A DNA stretch of 20,608 nucleotides from Prolixibacteraceae bacterium (GTDB lineage: Bacteria > Bacteroidota > Bacteroidia > Bacteroidales > Prolixibacteraceae), in the NCBI GenBank assembly GCA_023228025.1, contig JALOCD010000078.1, positions 1 to 20,608 of the forward strand. The letters run 5' to 3'. How positions within the stretch are numbered: the stretch's first letter is position 1; each line of letters starts with the position of its first letter. The notes under the pieces were generated by a model. The model did not search any database, was not told where the DNA came from, and worked only from the letters and a program-made list of their open reading frames with translations. This document shows positions 7,212 to 15,738 of the stretch, piece by piece. The translations under genes and the position numbers were made by a program.

Positions 7212-7991
7212 ATGCACGTAAGGGCAAAAAAAGGACTGGGACAACATTTCCTTCGGGATCATCAGATCGCTGCTAATATTGTTGATGCGCTCGCATTAGG
7301 TGATCGCCACAAAGTTTTGGAGGTTGGTCCTGGTATGGGCGTTCTAACCCGCTTCCTGTTGCAAAAAACAAATCTTGAAACCACCGTTGTAGAGATCGAC
7401 AGGGAATCTGTAAGTTACCTCAAAACTTATCTACCCGAACTGGAAGGTCATATTGTGGAAGGAGACTTTTTGCAAATGGACTTACGGGCCAAATATTCCA
7501 CAACCCCATTTTCATTGATTGGAAATTTTCCCTACAACATCTCTTCACAAATCATGTTCAAAGTACTGGAAAACAAAGAATTGATTCCAGAAGTTGTAGG
7601 CATGTTCCAGAAGGAGGTGGCCGAGCGCATTTGCCATGGTCCCGGCACCAGGAGCTATGGAATATTGAGTGTGCTGCTTCAGGCCTGGTACAATGTTGAA
7701 TACCTTTTCACTGTGAATGAAGATGTTTTCGATCCTCCTCCAAAAGTGAAATCGGCCGTTATCCGCCTTACTGCAAACGGAAGGACCAATTTGGGTTGTA
7801 ACGAAAAACTGTTTAAATCGGTTGTCAAACAAGCCTTTAACCAGCGAAGGAAGATGCTTCGAAACAGCATCAAAAGCTTCACTCCCCGATACGACGAATT
7901 AGATGCCCACACACTGACCCGGCGACCGGAGCAACTCTCTGTCGCAGAGTTCATTCAGCTTACAAACGAGATTGAAAAACTGTTATGTTGA
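7212..7991 (+). CDS. rsmA: 16S rRNA (adenine(1518)-N(6)/adenine(1519)-N(6))-dimethyltransferase RsmA (KsgA)
   Basis: It dimethylates two adjacent adenines in the 3' terminal hairpin of 16S rRNA using S-adenosylmethionine, a late checkpoint in small-subunit assembly. The 259-residue length fits. Motifs are GLGQHFL at 8-14, the SAM-binding VLEVGPGMG at 35-43, the acidic VVEID that contacts the SAM ribose at 59-63, the GDF loop, and the catalytic NFPY at 105-108. The C-terminal domain contains FNQRRKMLRNS. The last 32 bp overlap the end of the convergent histidine kinase gene. The gene has its own -7 box and a heptamer-repeat leader, so it is probably transcribed alone. Confidence 0.95.
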   Translation: MHVRAKKGLGQHFLRDHQIAANIVDALALGDRHKVLEVGPGMGVLTRFLLQKTNLETTVVEIDRESVSYLKTYLPELEGHIVEGDFLQMDLRAKYSTTPFSLIGNFPYNISSQIMFKVLENKELIPEVVGMFQKEVAERICHGPGTRSYGILSVLLQAWYNVEYLFTVNEDVFDPPPKVKSAVIRLTANGRTNLGCNEKLFKSVVKQAFNQRRKMLRNSIKSFTPRYDELDAHTLTRRPEQLSVAEFIQLTNEIEKLLC

Positions 7992-10095
7992 TAGGTATGG
8001 AGAAAAAGAATTCCGAACCTTTCCCCGCTTCACTTTCCACCCATATCTCGCCTCCCTGTTTTTCTATCAACTCTTTGCAAAGCAACAAGCCCAGTCCGCT
8101 GCTGGGTTCGCCTTCTGTTCCCTTCCGGTTGGTTTGAATATCTATTCTAAACAAATTCTCCCTGGTTTCCGGATTCATCCCAATACCATTGTCTTTCACT
8201 GAAATAACAACATTTTTATCCGATTCAATTTTTGCATTTACATATACCTCACCACCCTTTGCGGTAAATTTGACAGCATTTGAAACCAGATTTCTTAGTA
8301 CCGTCTGGACAGCTAGCCTATCAGCAAGTAGCTCTAAATCGCCAGGGAAAATAGGCTTAATTTTAATTTCTTTGTTTTTGGCGATATTCTCAATGATGGT
8401 CGTACTCTCCTCAAGAATTCGTAACAAATTTATTCTCTCCTGGTTAAAGGTGATAAGTCCCTGCTGTGACCTGGCCCAATTCAGTAAGTTCTCGAGCAAA
8501 TAAAAGACATTGGTTGCCGAGGTCTTCATACTCTGTGCAAATGATTGTATTTCAGTCATTGTAAAACTTGGAAGGTCTTCAGACATAACTTCCGTCAATC
8601 CCAGAAATGCACTGAAAGGTCCCCTCAGATCATGTGCGATAATGGAAAAAATCCTGTCTTTTTCAGCAAATGCTTTTGTCAATTGCTCATTTTTGAGTTT
8701 TACTTCCTCTTCAGTCTTCTTACGCTCCGTTATATTAAGCATCAATGCATGGCACCCTTTGTGGCCACCATAAGCTATGGTATTGGAAATGACCTCCACA
8801 ATGATCTTTTCACCACTTTTTTTAAGGTGGGTGCATTCCGATCCTATGCAATAATTCTTATTATCTTCGGGCAGTTTAACCGGCAAAACCTTACATATAT
8901 CTTTTAAGGTCATGTTCAGGAACTCCTCCCTTGAATAACCATAAAGGAGAATGGCAGCCTGGTTCACTTCCAGGAAAGCCATCGTTTCAAGATCGTAAAT
9001 CCACATTGGTTCGGGGTTACTTGCGAACATCTGCTGATACCTTTTCTCTACAGACAAAATTGCCTTCTGGTGATCAATTTGTTCCGTAATGTCCCGAATC
9101 ACAATCAACCTGCTCCCTGTTTGTGTTTTGATGGGCATCTTGAGCAGGCTGTAATTTCTCTCGCTAACGCCGACCATTACATCAATCTGTGCCACAGTGT
9201 CCTGAACGATTACCGCATTTAATAAATTTTCTATTGCGGCTCCACTTGATGCAATAGGAGTCCCCATAATTTCCTTGTTTGAAATTCCAAGAAAATGCAT
9301 TGCGGCAGGATTGATATCCTGTATACGGTCCTGATTATCAAGAACCAATAAACCATCAGACATTGTTTCGACCAGTGTCTCGCGCGCAACGGGAATCAGG
9401 TCAAGAAACCTTGAGTAAAAGATGGAATAGGCCATCAAAATACTGCTCAAAACGATGCTTAAAGGTGTCAGGTCTAAACCTGGAACAATATTCAAATCTA
9501 TCAGGTAGAGTGCGCTGCCAACCCATGGACAAAGTCCCGCAAACAACAACAACCAGCCTTGAAGGCTAAAAGTTTTGTCCCGTTTAACGATGAAAATGAG
9601 GATATTCAACGTTGAAAGTATCAGAAGCAGATAATTATAGGCCAGATAACCAACCCAAAACCAAAAGCCATGATAATACATCATGATATTGGTCTGGGCA
9701 TCAATTTCGGAATATCCCGACCAAACCAGGAGGTGTTTTTCATTGGTAAAGGCCAGAAGAAGCGTTATTGTAGGGACAAGAAAAAGCAACAAAAGACTCT
9801 TTTTGTTAATATATTTATCTTTCCCTACAAAACGGAAAACGAAAATCAAAAGTAGGACTGGTGCAGTGACGGCTCCAATGTATTCCAGTTTTGACCAGAA
9901 AACTTTCCATTCCATCGTCTGGGCGGCCGTTTCGAAAATAATCCAGAAGGTCCATATTCCGGCCGCAATCATAAGCAAAGTGAGTTCTTTTGCCCCCTTT
10001 ACCGAACGGCGTTGCCAAGCCAGGTATGCAATAAAAAATGCAATTAAAGTTGCGACAAGGAATATGACCGAATAAATTGTAAACCCTAAATCCAT
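7960..10095 (-). CDS. Membrane-bound sensor histidine kinase, 7TM-PAS-PAS-HisKA-HATPase
   Basis: The 711-residue protein begins with about seven membrane helices (roughly 5-27, 37-56, 72-90, 99-116, 142-170, 180-199, 210-228), the plan of the 7TM histidine kinase N-terminal domain. Two PAS domains follow (about 240-340 and 350-458, the latter ending in NITERKK), then a short coiled region. The phosphoacceptor is His488 in IIAHDLRGPF. The ATP-binding domain has the N box with Asn602 and Asn606, DNGIGM at 635-640, and the GLGL loop at 667-670. There is no receiver domain and no response regulator in the window, so the output partner is unknown. The ligand cannot be deduced. The 3' end overlaps rsmA by 32 bp. 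A heptamer array lies 65 bp upstream of the ATG and I see no exact -7 box. Confidence 0.88.
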   Translation of the reverse strand: MDLGFTIYSVIFLVATLIAFFIAYLAWQRRSVKGAKELTLLMIAAGIWTFWIIFETAAQTMEWKVFWSKLEYIGAVTAPVLLLIFVFRFVGKDKYINKKSLLLLFLVPTITLLLAFTNEKHLLVWSGYSEIDAQTNIMMYYHGFWFWVGYLAYNYLLLILSTLNILIFIVKRDKTFSLQGWLLLFAGLCPWVGSALYLIDLNIVPGLDLTPLSIVLSSILMAYSIFYSRFLDLIPVARETLVETMSDGLLVLDNQDRIQDINPAAMHFLGISNKEIMGTPIASSGAAIENLLNAVIVQDTVAQIDVMVGVSERNYSLLKMPIKTQTGSRLIVIRDITEQIDHQKAILSVEKRYQQMFASNPEPMWIYDLETMAFLEVNQAAILLYGYSREEFLNMTLKDICKVLPVKLPEDNKNYCIGSECTHLKKSGEKIIVEVISNTIAYGGHKGCHALMLNITERKKTEEEVKLKNEQLTKAFAEKDRIFSIIAHDLRGPFSAFLGLTEVMSEDLPSFTMTEIQSFAQSMKTSATNVFYLLENLLNWARSQQGLITFNQERINLLRILEESTTIIENIAKNKEIKIKPIFPGDLELLADRLAVQTVLRNLVSNAVKFTAKGGEVYVNAKIESDKNVVISVKDNGIGMNPETRENLFRIDIQTNRKGTEGEPSSGLGLLLCKELIEKQGGEIWVESEAGKGSEFFFSIPINITVFQSRL

Positions 10096-10160
10096 TGTTT
10101 AAAATCCTCTTTGGGAACGTATTAATTAAACTTTTTGTATCAATTAGATATGTTAGTAGT

Positions 10161-10202
10161 TGACAATTGACAATTGACAATTGACAATTGAAAATGGACA
10201 AT
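10161..10202 (-). repeat. Heptamer tandem repeat upstream of the histidine kinase
   Basis: On the + strand six 7-bp units run in phase: TGACAAT four times, then TGAAAAT and GGACAAT. Read toward the kinase they are ATTGTCC, ATTTTCA and four ATTGTCA. They lie 65 bp upstream of the kinase ATG, in the region where regulatory sites would be. A minus-strand frame running through them is not a gene. Confidence 0.85.
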
Positions 10203-10317
10203 AAAATTATACATAATCCTGGACAGGTGAGCGCTTCAATGTTGTTAATGCGATAATAATTTATTCGCTGGAATTACTTAGCATGGTTGTATTCATTTTG
10301 ATAAGATCCAATCTGCA

Positions 10318-11568
10318 TTAAAGACTGTTCATCGCGGTAACCGGATCGAGCTTGGCGGCAGATCTTGCTGGTACCAATCCTGCAATCAAGCCAATGGAAA
10401 TACTGATGATCAACCCGGTAGCAATATTGCCGGCTGTCAGTACAAACTCAAAATCAAAACTTGCTTTCGCAATGTAAGTGCCCAAATAGATGATGAATAA
10501 TCCGATCAATCCGCCGATCAATGATAAAACGGTCGCTTCAAACAAAAATTCGAGTAGGATAAACCGGTATTTGGCTCCCATCGCCTTCTGAATTCCAATA
10601 ATTTTGGTCCGTTCCTTGACAGAAACAAACATGATGTTGGCAATTCCAAATCCGCCGACCAGAATTGAAAATCCGCCAATAATCCATCCGGCAATATTCA
10701 AAACCTTAAAAATGCCATCCAGTCGACCGGAAATCAGGCTTACTTCGTTCAGTGCAAAATCATTCTCTTCCGACGGTTTAATCCTGTGAATGGACCGCAT
10801 GATTCCCTCCAACTCTTCCATCAACCTGGCAGCGACTATATCCACCTTCCCTTTCACAATGATACTCTGACCTGCGTCCATCTTCGGATCCACCATTCGA
10901 TAGGCAAATTTTACAGGAATAAGGACCCTATTGTCCATGCTGGTACCGAACATGTCTTCACCCATTTTTTCGAAAACACCAACAATCAAAATATTAAATC
11001 CCTGGATTTTAACACTACGGCCAACAGCATTACTACCTGGGAAGAGCTGTGCAGCCAGTTCGGAGCCCATCATCCCAAGATTGCTATAACCATCCAGCTC
11101 CTCTTCAGACAAAGGTCTGCCAAAGGCTATTTTTAGTCCCCAAGTCTCTATCAATCCTGATGATCCTCCCAGGACGACTACGTTTTCAGCTTTGTTGGTG
11201 CCAAACTGAACGGTTCGGTTAAAGCCCTGGTAAAAGACAACATTTTGAGCCAGATTTGACCTCCTCCTGATCTCAAGTGTTTCACTGAATTTGGGAACGG
11301 GTCGGTTCAGGTATTTCCACCAGGGATAATCTGTTTCGCCCGGAGGCGGGGCCCAAGGCCACTTCTGCACATAGACTACATTGCTGCCCAGTTTTTCCAT
11401 ACTGTTTCGAATCGTCCTTTCAAGGGAATCGATGATCGTAAAGACTGAAATAATGCAAAAAATACCAATGGTAATTCCCAAAAGTGAGAGAAATGTTCTG
11501 AGTTGATTTACAACCAAAGAGTTGTACGCAAAACGAAAACTTTCCAGAAACAGCCTTATAAATAACAT
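10318..11568 (-). CDS. MacB-type ABC transporter permease (FtsX family)
   Basis: A 416-residue inner-membrane protein with the MacB/FtsX layout: one N-terminal membrane helix at about 25-47 within a QLRTFLSLLGITIGIF context, a large MacB-like periplasmic core domain, and three C-terminal helices (about 290-312, 336-360 and 373-397). Between the helices is VKERTKIIGIQKAMGAK, the cytoplasmic coupling segment typical of this family. The end, GLVPARSAAKLDPVTAMNSL, is also typical. Family members act in efflux or mechanotransmission with a separate ATPase and often a membrane-fusion protein; neither is in the window. The substrate is unknown. The ATG at 11568 is clear. The gene is divergent from purH and lies upstream of the histidine kinase on the same strand, separated by 222 bp. 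Confidence 0.85.
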   Translation of the reverse strand: MLFIRLFLESFRFAYNSLVVNQLRTFLSLLGITIGIFCIISVFTIIDSLERTIRNSMEKLGSNVVYVQKWPWAPPPGETDYPWWKYLNRPVPKFSETLEIRRRSNLAQNVVFYQGFNRTVQFGTNKAENVVVLGGSSGLIETWGLKIAFGRPLSEEELDGYSNLGMMGSELAAQLFPGSNAVGRSVKIQGFNILIVGVFEKMGEDMFGTSMDNRVLIPVKFAYRMVDPKMDAGQSIIVKGKVDIVAARLMEELEGIMRSIHRIKPSEENDFALNEVSLISGRLDGIFKVLNIAGWIIGGFSILVGGFGIANIMFVSVKERTKIIGIQKAMGAKYRFILLEFLFEATVLSLIGGLIGLFIIYLGTYIAKASFDFEFVLTAGNIATGLIISISIGLIAGLVPARSAAKLDPVTAMNSL

Positions 11569-11608
11569 AGGTCGGTTGATTTCACCCGAAAGTTAAAACA
11601 TTTTTTAT

Positions 11609-11616
11609 TACTTTTG
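11609..11616 (+). promoter_or_regulatory. Bacteroidota -7 box for purH-mreBCD (TACTTTTG)
   Basis: TACTTTTG matches TAnnTTTG exactly, 24 bases before the purH ATG. No TTTG -33 element is evident at the usual distance. Transcription starting near 11622 leaves a leader of about 19 bases containing AAGG at 11629-11632, a plausible ribosome-binding site. A TTG start at 11614 would lie inside the box and is rejected. Confidence 0.5.
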
Positions 11617-11640
11617 TGGAAAATTTTTAAGGAATTAAGA

Positions 11641-13164
11641 ATGAGTAATTTAAAAAATATAAAGTCTGCTTTAATCTCGGTGTATTACAAAGACGGATTA
11701 GGGGAGATTGTTGAAAAGTTAAATAAATCAGGGGTAAAGCTCTACTCCACAGGAGGAACAAAACAGTTTATTGAAGAGCTAAATATACCGGTCACAGCGG
11801 TAGAAGAATTGACCGGATATCCATCTATTTTAGGAGGCAGGGTCAAGACACTTCATCCCAAAGTTTTTGGTGGAATTTTGGCCCGCAGGGAAAACGACGG
11901 AGACAGATCACAACTATTGGAATATGCGATCCCTGAGATTGATCTGGTAATTGTCGACCTTTATCCATTTGAGGCCACCGTTCAATCAGGCGCACCGGAT
12001 GCTGACATTATTGAAAAGATAGATATTGGCGGAATTTCCCTGATCAGGGCAGCAGCAAAAAATCACAAAGATGTCGTAATTATTTCTCATCAGGGGCAAT
12101 ACGGAAAATTACTTGAACTTCTAAATCAACAAGGATGCGCTACTTCGCTGGCTGAACGCAGACAATTTGCAGCCGAGGCATTCGCAACCTCTTCCCATTA
12201 CGATACAGCTATTTATAAATATTTTGCAGGCGAAACGGGCGATAGTTTCCGCCAAAGCTTCGACAAGGCAAAGCCACTCAGATATGGTGAAAATCCTCAC
12301 CAGAAGGGTGTTTTCTTTGGCGATTTCGAGGCAATTTTCGATCAGCTTCAGGGAAAAGAGATTTCATACAACAACTTGCTGGACATCGATGCTGCTGTCA
12401 ACCTGATTGACGAGTTTAGCGAAACAACCTTTGCCATTCTGAAACACAACAATGCCTGTGGTTGTGCATCGCGCGACAATGTCTCAGAAGCGTTTCGCGC
12501 GGCCCTGGCAGGTGATCCTGTTTCCGCTTACGGCGGAATTTTTGTCACCAACACTGAAGTGGATGGCATCACAGCCGAAGAGGCTGCAAAAATCTTCTTT
12601 GAAGTGATCATTGCACCAAAATATACCCGGGAAGCCCTTGAAATTTTCAAAGGGAAGAAGAACCTGATCGTTTTGATAAGAAAATCAAAAGATCTTCAAT
12701 CACAGCAATATAGGACAGTATTAAATGGAGTAATTGTTCAGGATCGTGATGCGAAAAAGGAGATAGAAGCCGATCTGAATCCGGTCACCAAAATTTCTCC
12801 AAAAAAAGAGGAAATTTTTGATCTTTTGTTTGCCAATCGTTTGGTTAAACAATCAAAATCCAATACCATTGTACTGGCAAAAGGCAAACAGCTACTTGCA
12901 AGCGGGGTAGGTCAGACGTCAAGGGTCGATGCATTGAGGCAGGCTATCGAAAAAGCCAAGGCATTCAATTTCGAACTCGAAGGGGCTGTAATGGCATCCG
13001 ATGCTTTCTTTCCATTTCCTGATTGCGTAGAAATTGCCCATAATGAAGGGATTACATCCGTCATTCATCCCGGAGGTTCAATCAGGGACAAGTTATCAAT
13101 TGATTTCTGCGATGACCATCAAATGTCTATGGTTACAACAGGTTTCAGACATTTTAAACATTAG
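11641..13164 (+). CDS. purH: Bifunctional AICAR formyltransferase/IMP cyclohydrolase
   Basis: It catalyses the last two steps of de novo purine synthesis: formylation of AICAR with 10-formyl-THF, then ring closure to IMP. The 507-residue protein has the N-terminal MGS-like cyclohydrolase domain (LYSTGGTKQ near 33-41, VKTLHPKVFGG, and the EKIDIGGISLIRAAAKN nucleotide-binding stretch). It is followed by the formyltransferase domain with RYGENPHQ, the catalytic Lys268-His269 pair in ILKHNNACGCA, and SAYGGIF. The end, HPGGSIRD then GFRHFKH, is canonical. The ATG at 11641 has AAGG eight bases upstream. MreB starts 20 bp after its stop, so purH probably leads the mreBCD transcript, linking purine supply and cell-shape genes by co-transcription. 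Confidence 0.95.
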   Translation: MSNLKNIKSALISVYYKDGLGEIVEKLNKSGVKLYSTGGTKQFIEELNIPVTAVEELTGYPSILGGRVKTLHPKVFGGILARRENDGDRSQLLEYAIPEIDLVIVDLYPFEATVQSGAPDADIIEKIDIGGISLIRAAAKNHKDVVIISHQGQYGKLLELLNQQGCATSLAERRQFAAEAFATSSHYDTAIYKYFAGETGDSFRQSFDKAKPLRYGENPHQKGVFFGDFEAIFDQLQGKEISYNNLLDIDAAVNLIDEFSETTFAILKHNNACGCASRDNVSEAFRAALAGDPVSAYGGIFVTNTEVDGITAEEAAKIFFEVIIAPKYTREALEIFKGKKNLIVLIRKSKDLQSQQYRTVLNGVIVQDRDAKKEIEADLNPVTKISPKKEEIFDLLFANRLVKQSKSNTIVLAKGKQLLASGVGQTSRVDALRQAIEKAKAFNFELEGAVMASDAFFPFPDCVEIAHNEGITSVIHPGGSIRDKLSIDFCDDHQMSMVTTGFRHFKH

Positions 13165-13184
13165 CATTAAATAAAAAATTAAAT

Positions 13185-14207
13185 ATGAGTTTCTTTTCAT
13201 TTCTAACACAAGAAATTGCGATTGACCTTGGTACCGCCAACACGATCATCATTCACAACGGGAAAGTTGTTGTGGATGAGCCATCGGTTGTAACCATCGA
13301 TACAAAAACAGAGAAACTGGTTGCCATCGGCGAAAAAGCACGTCAGATGCAGGGCAAGACCCACTCCAACCTGAAGACCATCCGACCGTTGCGCGACGGT
13401 GTTATCGCTGACTTTAACGCAGCAGAACAGATGATCCGCGGAATGATCAAGATGATCAATCCTAAAAAGAGATTTTTTGCCCCAGCTTTGAAAATGGTTA
13501 TCTGTATTCCATCCGGATCCACTGAAGTGGAAATCCGTGCGGTACGTGACTCTGCAGAACATGCCGGCGGACGGGATGTTTACATGATTTATGAACCAAT
13601 GGCTGCCGCCATCGGTATCGGTCTCGATGTGGAAGCGCCTGAAGGAAACATGGTCGTCGACATCGGTGGAGGAACTACCGAGATTGCCGTCATCTCACTG
13701 GGTGGTATCGTCACCAACAAATCTATCCGGATTGCAGGGGATGATCTTACTGCTGATATTATGGAACACATGCGGCACCAGCACAATGTCAAAATTGGCG
13801 AACGGACCGCGGAAGAGATCAAGATTGTGGTCGGTTCAGCCATGACTGAGCTGGATGAACCACCGGCTGACATGATCGTAAAGGGACCAAACCAGATGAC
13901 CGCTATGCCTATCGACGTTCATGTAACCTACACTGAAATTGCCCACTGTCTGGATAAATCCATTTCGAAAATCGAGACTGCCATTACCAATGCGTTGGAG
14001 CATACCCCGCCTGAACTCTATGCCGATATTTACAAGAGAGGCATCTGGCTTGCCGGTGGTGGCGCTTTGTTGCGTGGACTGGACAAAAGGCTGTATGAAA
14101 AGTTCAATATCCCGTTCAGGATCGCAGAAGATCCACTGCGAGCAGTTGCCCGCGGTACCGGTGTTGCACTTAAAAACGTGGATAAATTCTCTTTCTTGCT
14201 CCGATAA
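13185..14207 (+). CDS. mreB: Rod shape-determining protein MreB (actin-like)
   Basis: This ATP-dependent actin homologue forms membrane-bound filaments that orient lateral wall synthesis. The 340-residue protein has the phosphate-1 motif IDLGTANT near residue 13, a phosphate-2 motif VVDIGGGTTEIAVIS near 152-166, and the adenosine motif LAGGGALLRGLD near 290. The N-terminal SFFSFLTQEIAIDLG is the usual family start with a short amphipathic leader. It lies 20 bp after purH and 37 bp before mreC, the standard order of the elongasome cluster. Confidence 0.95.
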   Translation: MSFFSFLTQEIAIDLGTANTIIIHNGKVVVDEPSVVTIDTKTEKLVAIGEKARQMQGKTHSNLKTIRPLRDGVIADFNAAEQMIRGMIKMINPKKRFFAPALKMVICIPSGSTEVEIRAVRDSAEHAGGRDVYMIYEPMAAAIGIGLDVEAPEGNMVVDIGGGTTEIAVISLGGIVTNKSIRIAGDDLTADIMEHMRHQHNVKIGERTAEEIKIVVGSAMTELDEPPADMIVKGPNQMTAMPIDVHVTYTEIAHCLDKSISKIETAITNALEHTPPELYADIYKRGIWLAGGGALLRGLDKRLYEKFNIPFRIAEDPLRAVARGTGVALKNVDKFSFLLR

Positions 14208-14244
14208 TTGTTGTCTCTGCCATAGCGCCATTTGAAGTTAAAAT

Positions 14245-15114
14245 ATGAGGAATTTATTCAGGTTAATCCTAAGGTATCATTACATATTCCTTTTTTTAAT
14301 TTTAGAAATATTCTCGCTTTCCATGGTTGTTACCTACAACAACTACCAGCAAGCTAAGTTTCTAACATCCAGCAATGGTATCAGTGGTTACTTTTTCGAG
14401 AACTTTATCGGTGTGTTCCAGGTTTTCGACCTAAAAAAAGCGAATACCGAACTGGCTGAAGAGAATGCCCAGTTGCGTACGGCGCTTCAACATTATCAGC
14501 TTAGGGGAATCAACAATTCCAGACAAAGCTATTTGGCCGAGCGCAATCCGCTTATCACGATGACGCGTGATTCGCTGAACAAGATTGTCTACTTCTTCAC
14601 CACTGCACGGGTAATCAACAACTCCATCAATCAACGGCACAATTTTCTAACGATCAATAAGGGACGTATCCAGGGGGTCAAAACCAATATGGGCGTGGTT
14701 TCTGCTGGAAGGGTGGTCGGCCTGGTAATGAATGTTGGCGATAATTACAGCACCGTGATCTCCATTTTGAACGAAAGGTGGAAATTGAGCGCAAAAATTA
14801 AACGCAACGATTTCTTTGGATCGCTCTCCTGGAACGGAAAGAATTATCGCAAAGTTCAGCTCAATGAGATTCCATACCATGTGCCGGTACAGAATGGGGA
14901 TACTGTCGTTACAACCGGATTCTCCTCAAGCTTTCCGGAAGGTCTGGAGATTGGCATAGTTTCTGAATTTACGTTGGGGTCGGGCAGCAATTTTTACACG
15001 ATTGATGTCGACCTGGCTGTCGATTTCAAAAGCATCGTTCAGGTCGCCCTGGTAGAAAACAGGCAGTTAATAGAGATCAATAAACTTGAATCCTTGAACC
15101 CCGATGGTAAATAA
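14245..15114 (+). CDS. mreC: Rod shape-determining protein MreC
   Basis: This bitopic inner-membrane protein bridges MreB and MreD to the periplasmic PBP2. The 289 residues comprise a short cytoplasmic N-terminus, one membrane helix at about 11-30, and a coiled coil at about 55-85 (DLKKANTELAEENAQLRTAL). A beta-barrel periplasmic domain follows with the family signatures NKGRIQGVKTNMGVVS, GRVVGLV and VVTTGFSSSFPEGLEIG. The last 11 bp overlap the start of mreD, implying translational coupling. Confidence 0.92.
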   Translation: MRNLFRLILRYHYIFLFLILEIFSLSMVVTYNNYQQAKFLTSSNGISGYFFENFIGVFQVFDLKKANTELAEENAQLRTALQHYQLRGINNSRQSYLAERNPLITMTRDSLNKIVYFFTTARVINNSINQRHNFLTINKGRIQGVKTNMGVVSAGRVVGLVMNVGDNYSTVISILNERWKLSAKIKRNDFFGSLSWNGKNYRKVQLNEIPYHVPVQNGDTVVTTGFSSSFPEGLEIGIVSEFTLGSGSNFYTIDVDLAVDFKSIVQVALVENRQLIEINKLESLNPDGK

Positions 15115-15610
15115 CCTGCTCAAATATTCACTCGTTTTTGTTGTCTCAGTCTTGCTTCAAGTACTGGTTTTCAATCACATACTGATATTCAGAATGATAT
15201 CGCCATTCTTTTATCTTATTTTTATGCTTTTGCTGCCTTATGATACACCGCGGGCTTTGTTGATATTCCTTGGATTTATTTTGGGCCTTTCGGTCGATGC
15301 TTTCACCAATACGCTTGGGGTCCACGCGGCCGTTTGTGTGGTGATTGGCTTTATCAGGCCTGTCATTCTAAATGAAATTTCAACCCGCGAAACTCGTGAG
15401 TCGGTTTCGGCACCCCGTATCTCAACCATGAGTCTGAACTGGTTTATCAGTTATACCGCTACTTTTGTGGCCATCCATCACCTCCTCCTTTTTATGCTCG
15501 AGGCCTTTACATTTCAGGGTTTCTTCTTTACCCTTGCCAGGGCCATCCTAAGCGGAATATTGTCGGTTGCGCTAATCGTCATCAGCCAGTTTATATTCTT
15601 CCGCAAATAA
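15104..15610 (+). CDS. mreD: Rod shape-determining protein MreD
   Basis: A 168-residue, almost wholly hydrophobic inner-membrane protein with about five to six helices and FFYLIFMLLLPYDTPRALL near the front. MreD is poorly conserved in sequence; the assignment rests on size, hydrophobicity and position directly after mreC with an 11-bp overlap. It links MreC to PBP2-RodA. It is the last gene of this block, and a 468-bp gap follows before mrdA. Confidence 0.87.
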   Translation: MVNNLLKYSLVFVVSVLLQVLVFNHILIFRMISPFFYLIFMLLLPYDTPRALLIFLGFILGLSVDAFTNTLGVHAAVCVVIGFIRPVILNEISTRETRESVSAPRISTMSLNWFISYTATFVAIHHLLLFMLEAFTFQGFFFTLARAILSGILSVALIVISQFIFFRK

Positions 15611-15738
15611 TTCCCGAACTATATTTATAGATAACTAAATACTGCGATTAATACTTTGTAGCAGACCTTTTTGTTGCAATTGTCACACATTTACATCGAT
15701 GATTCATTGTCAGAAACTGTTCAAATTTTGTAATTCCA

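Noticed and set aside
9815..10201. 128-codon minus-strand open frame upstream of and overlapping the histidine kinase
   Set aside because: Its first residues come from the heptamer repeat and the rest is an alternative frame of the kinase membrane domain.
11614..11640. TTG at 11614 as the purH start
   Set aside because: It lies inside the -7 box TACTTTTG. The ATG at 11641 has AAGG upstream and matches the usual N-terminus.
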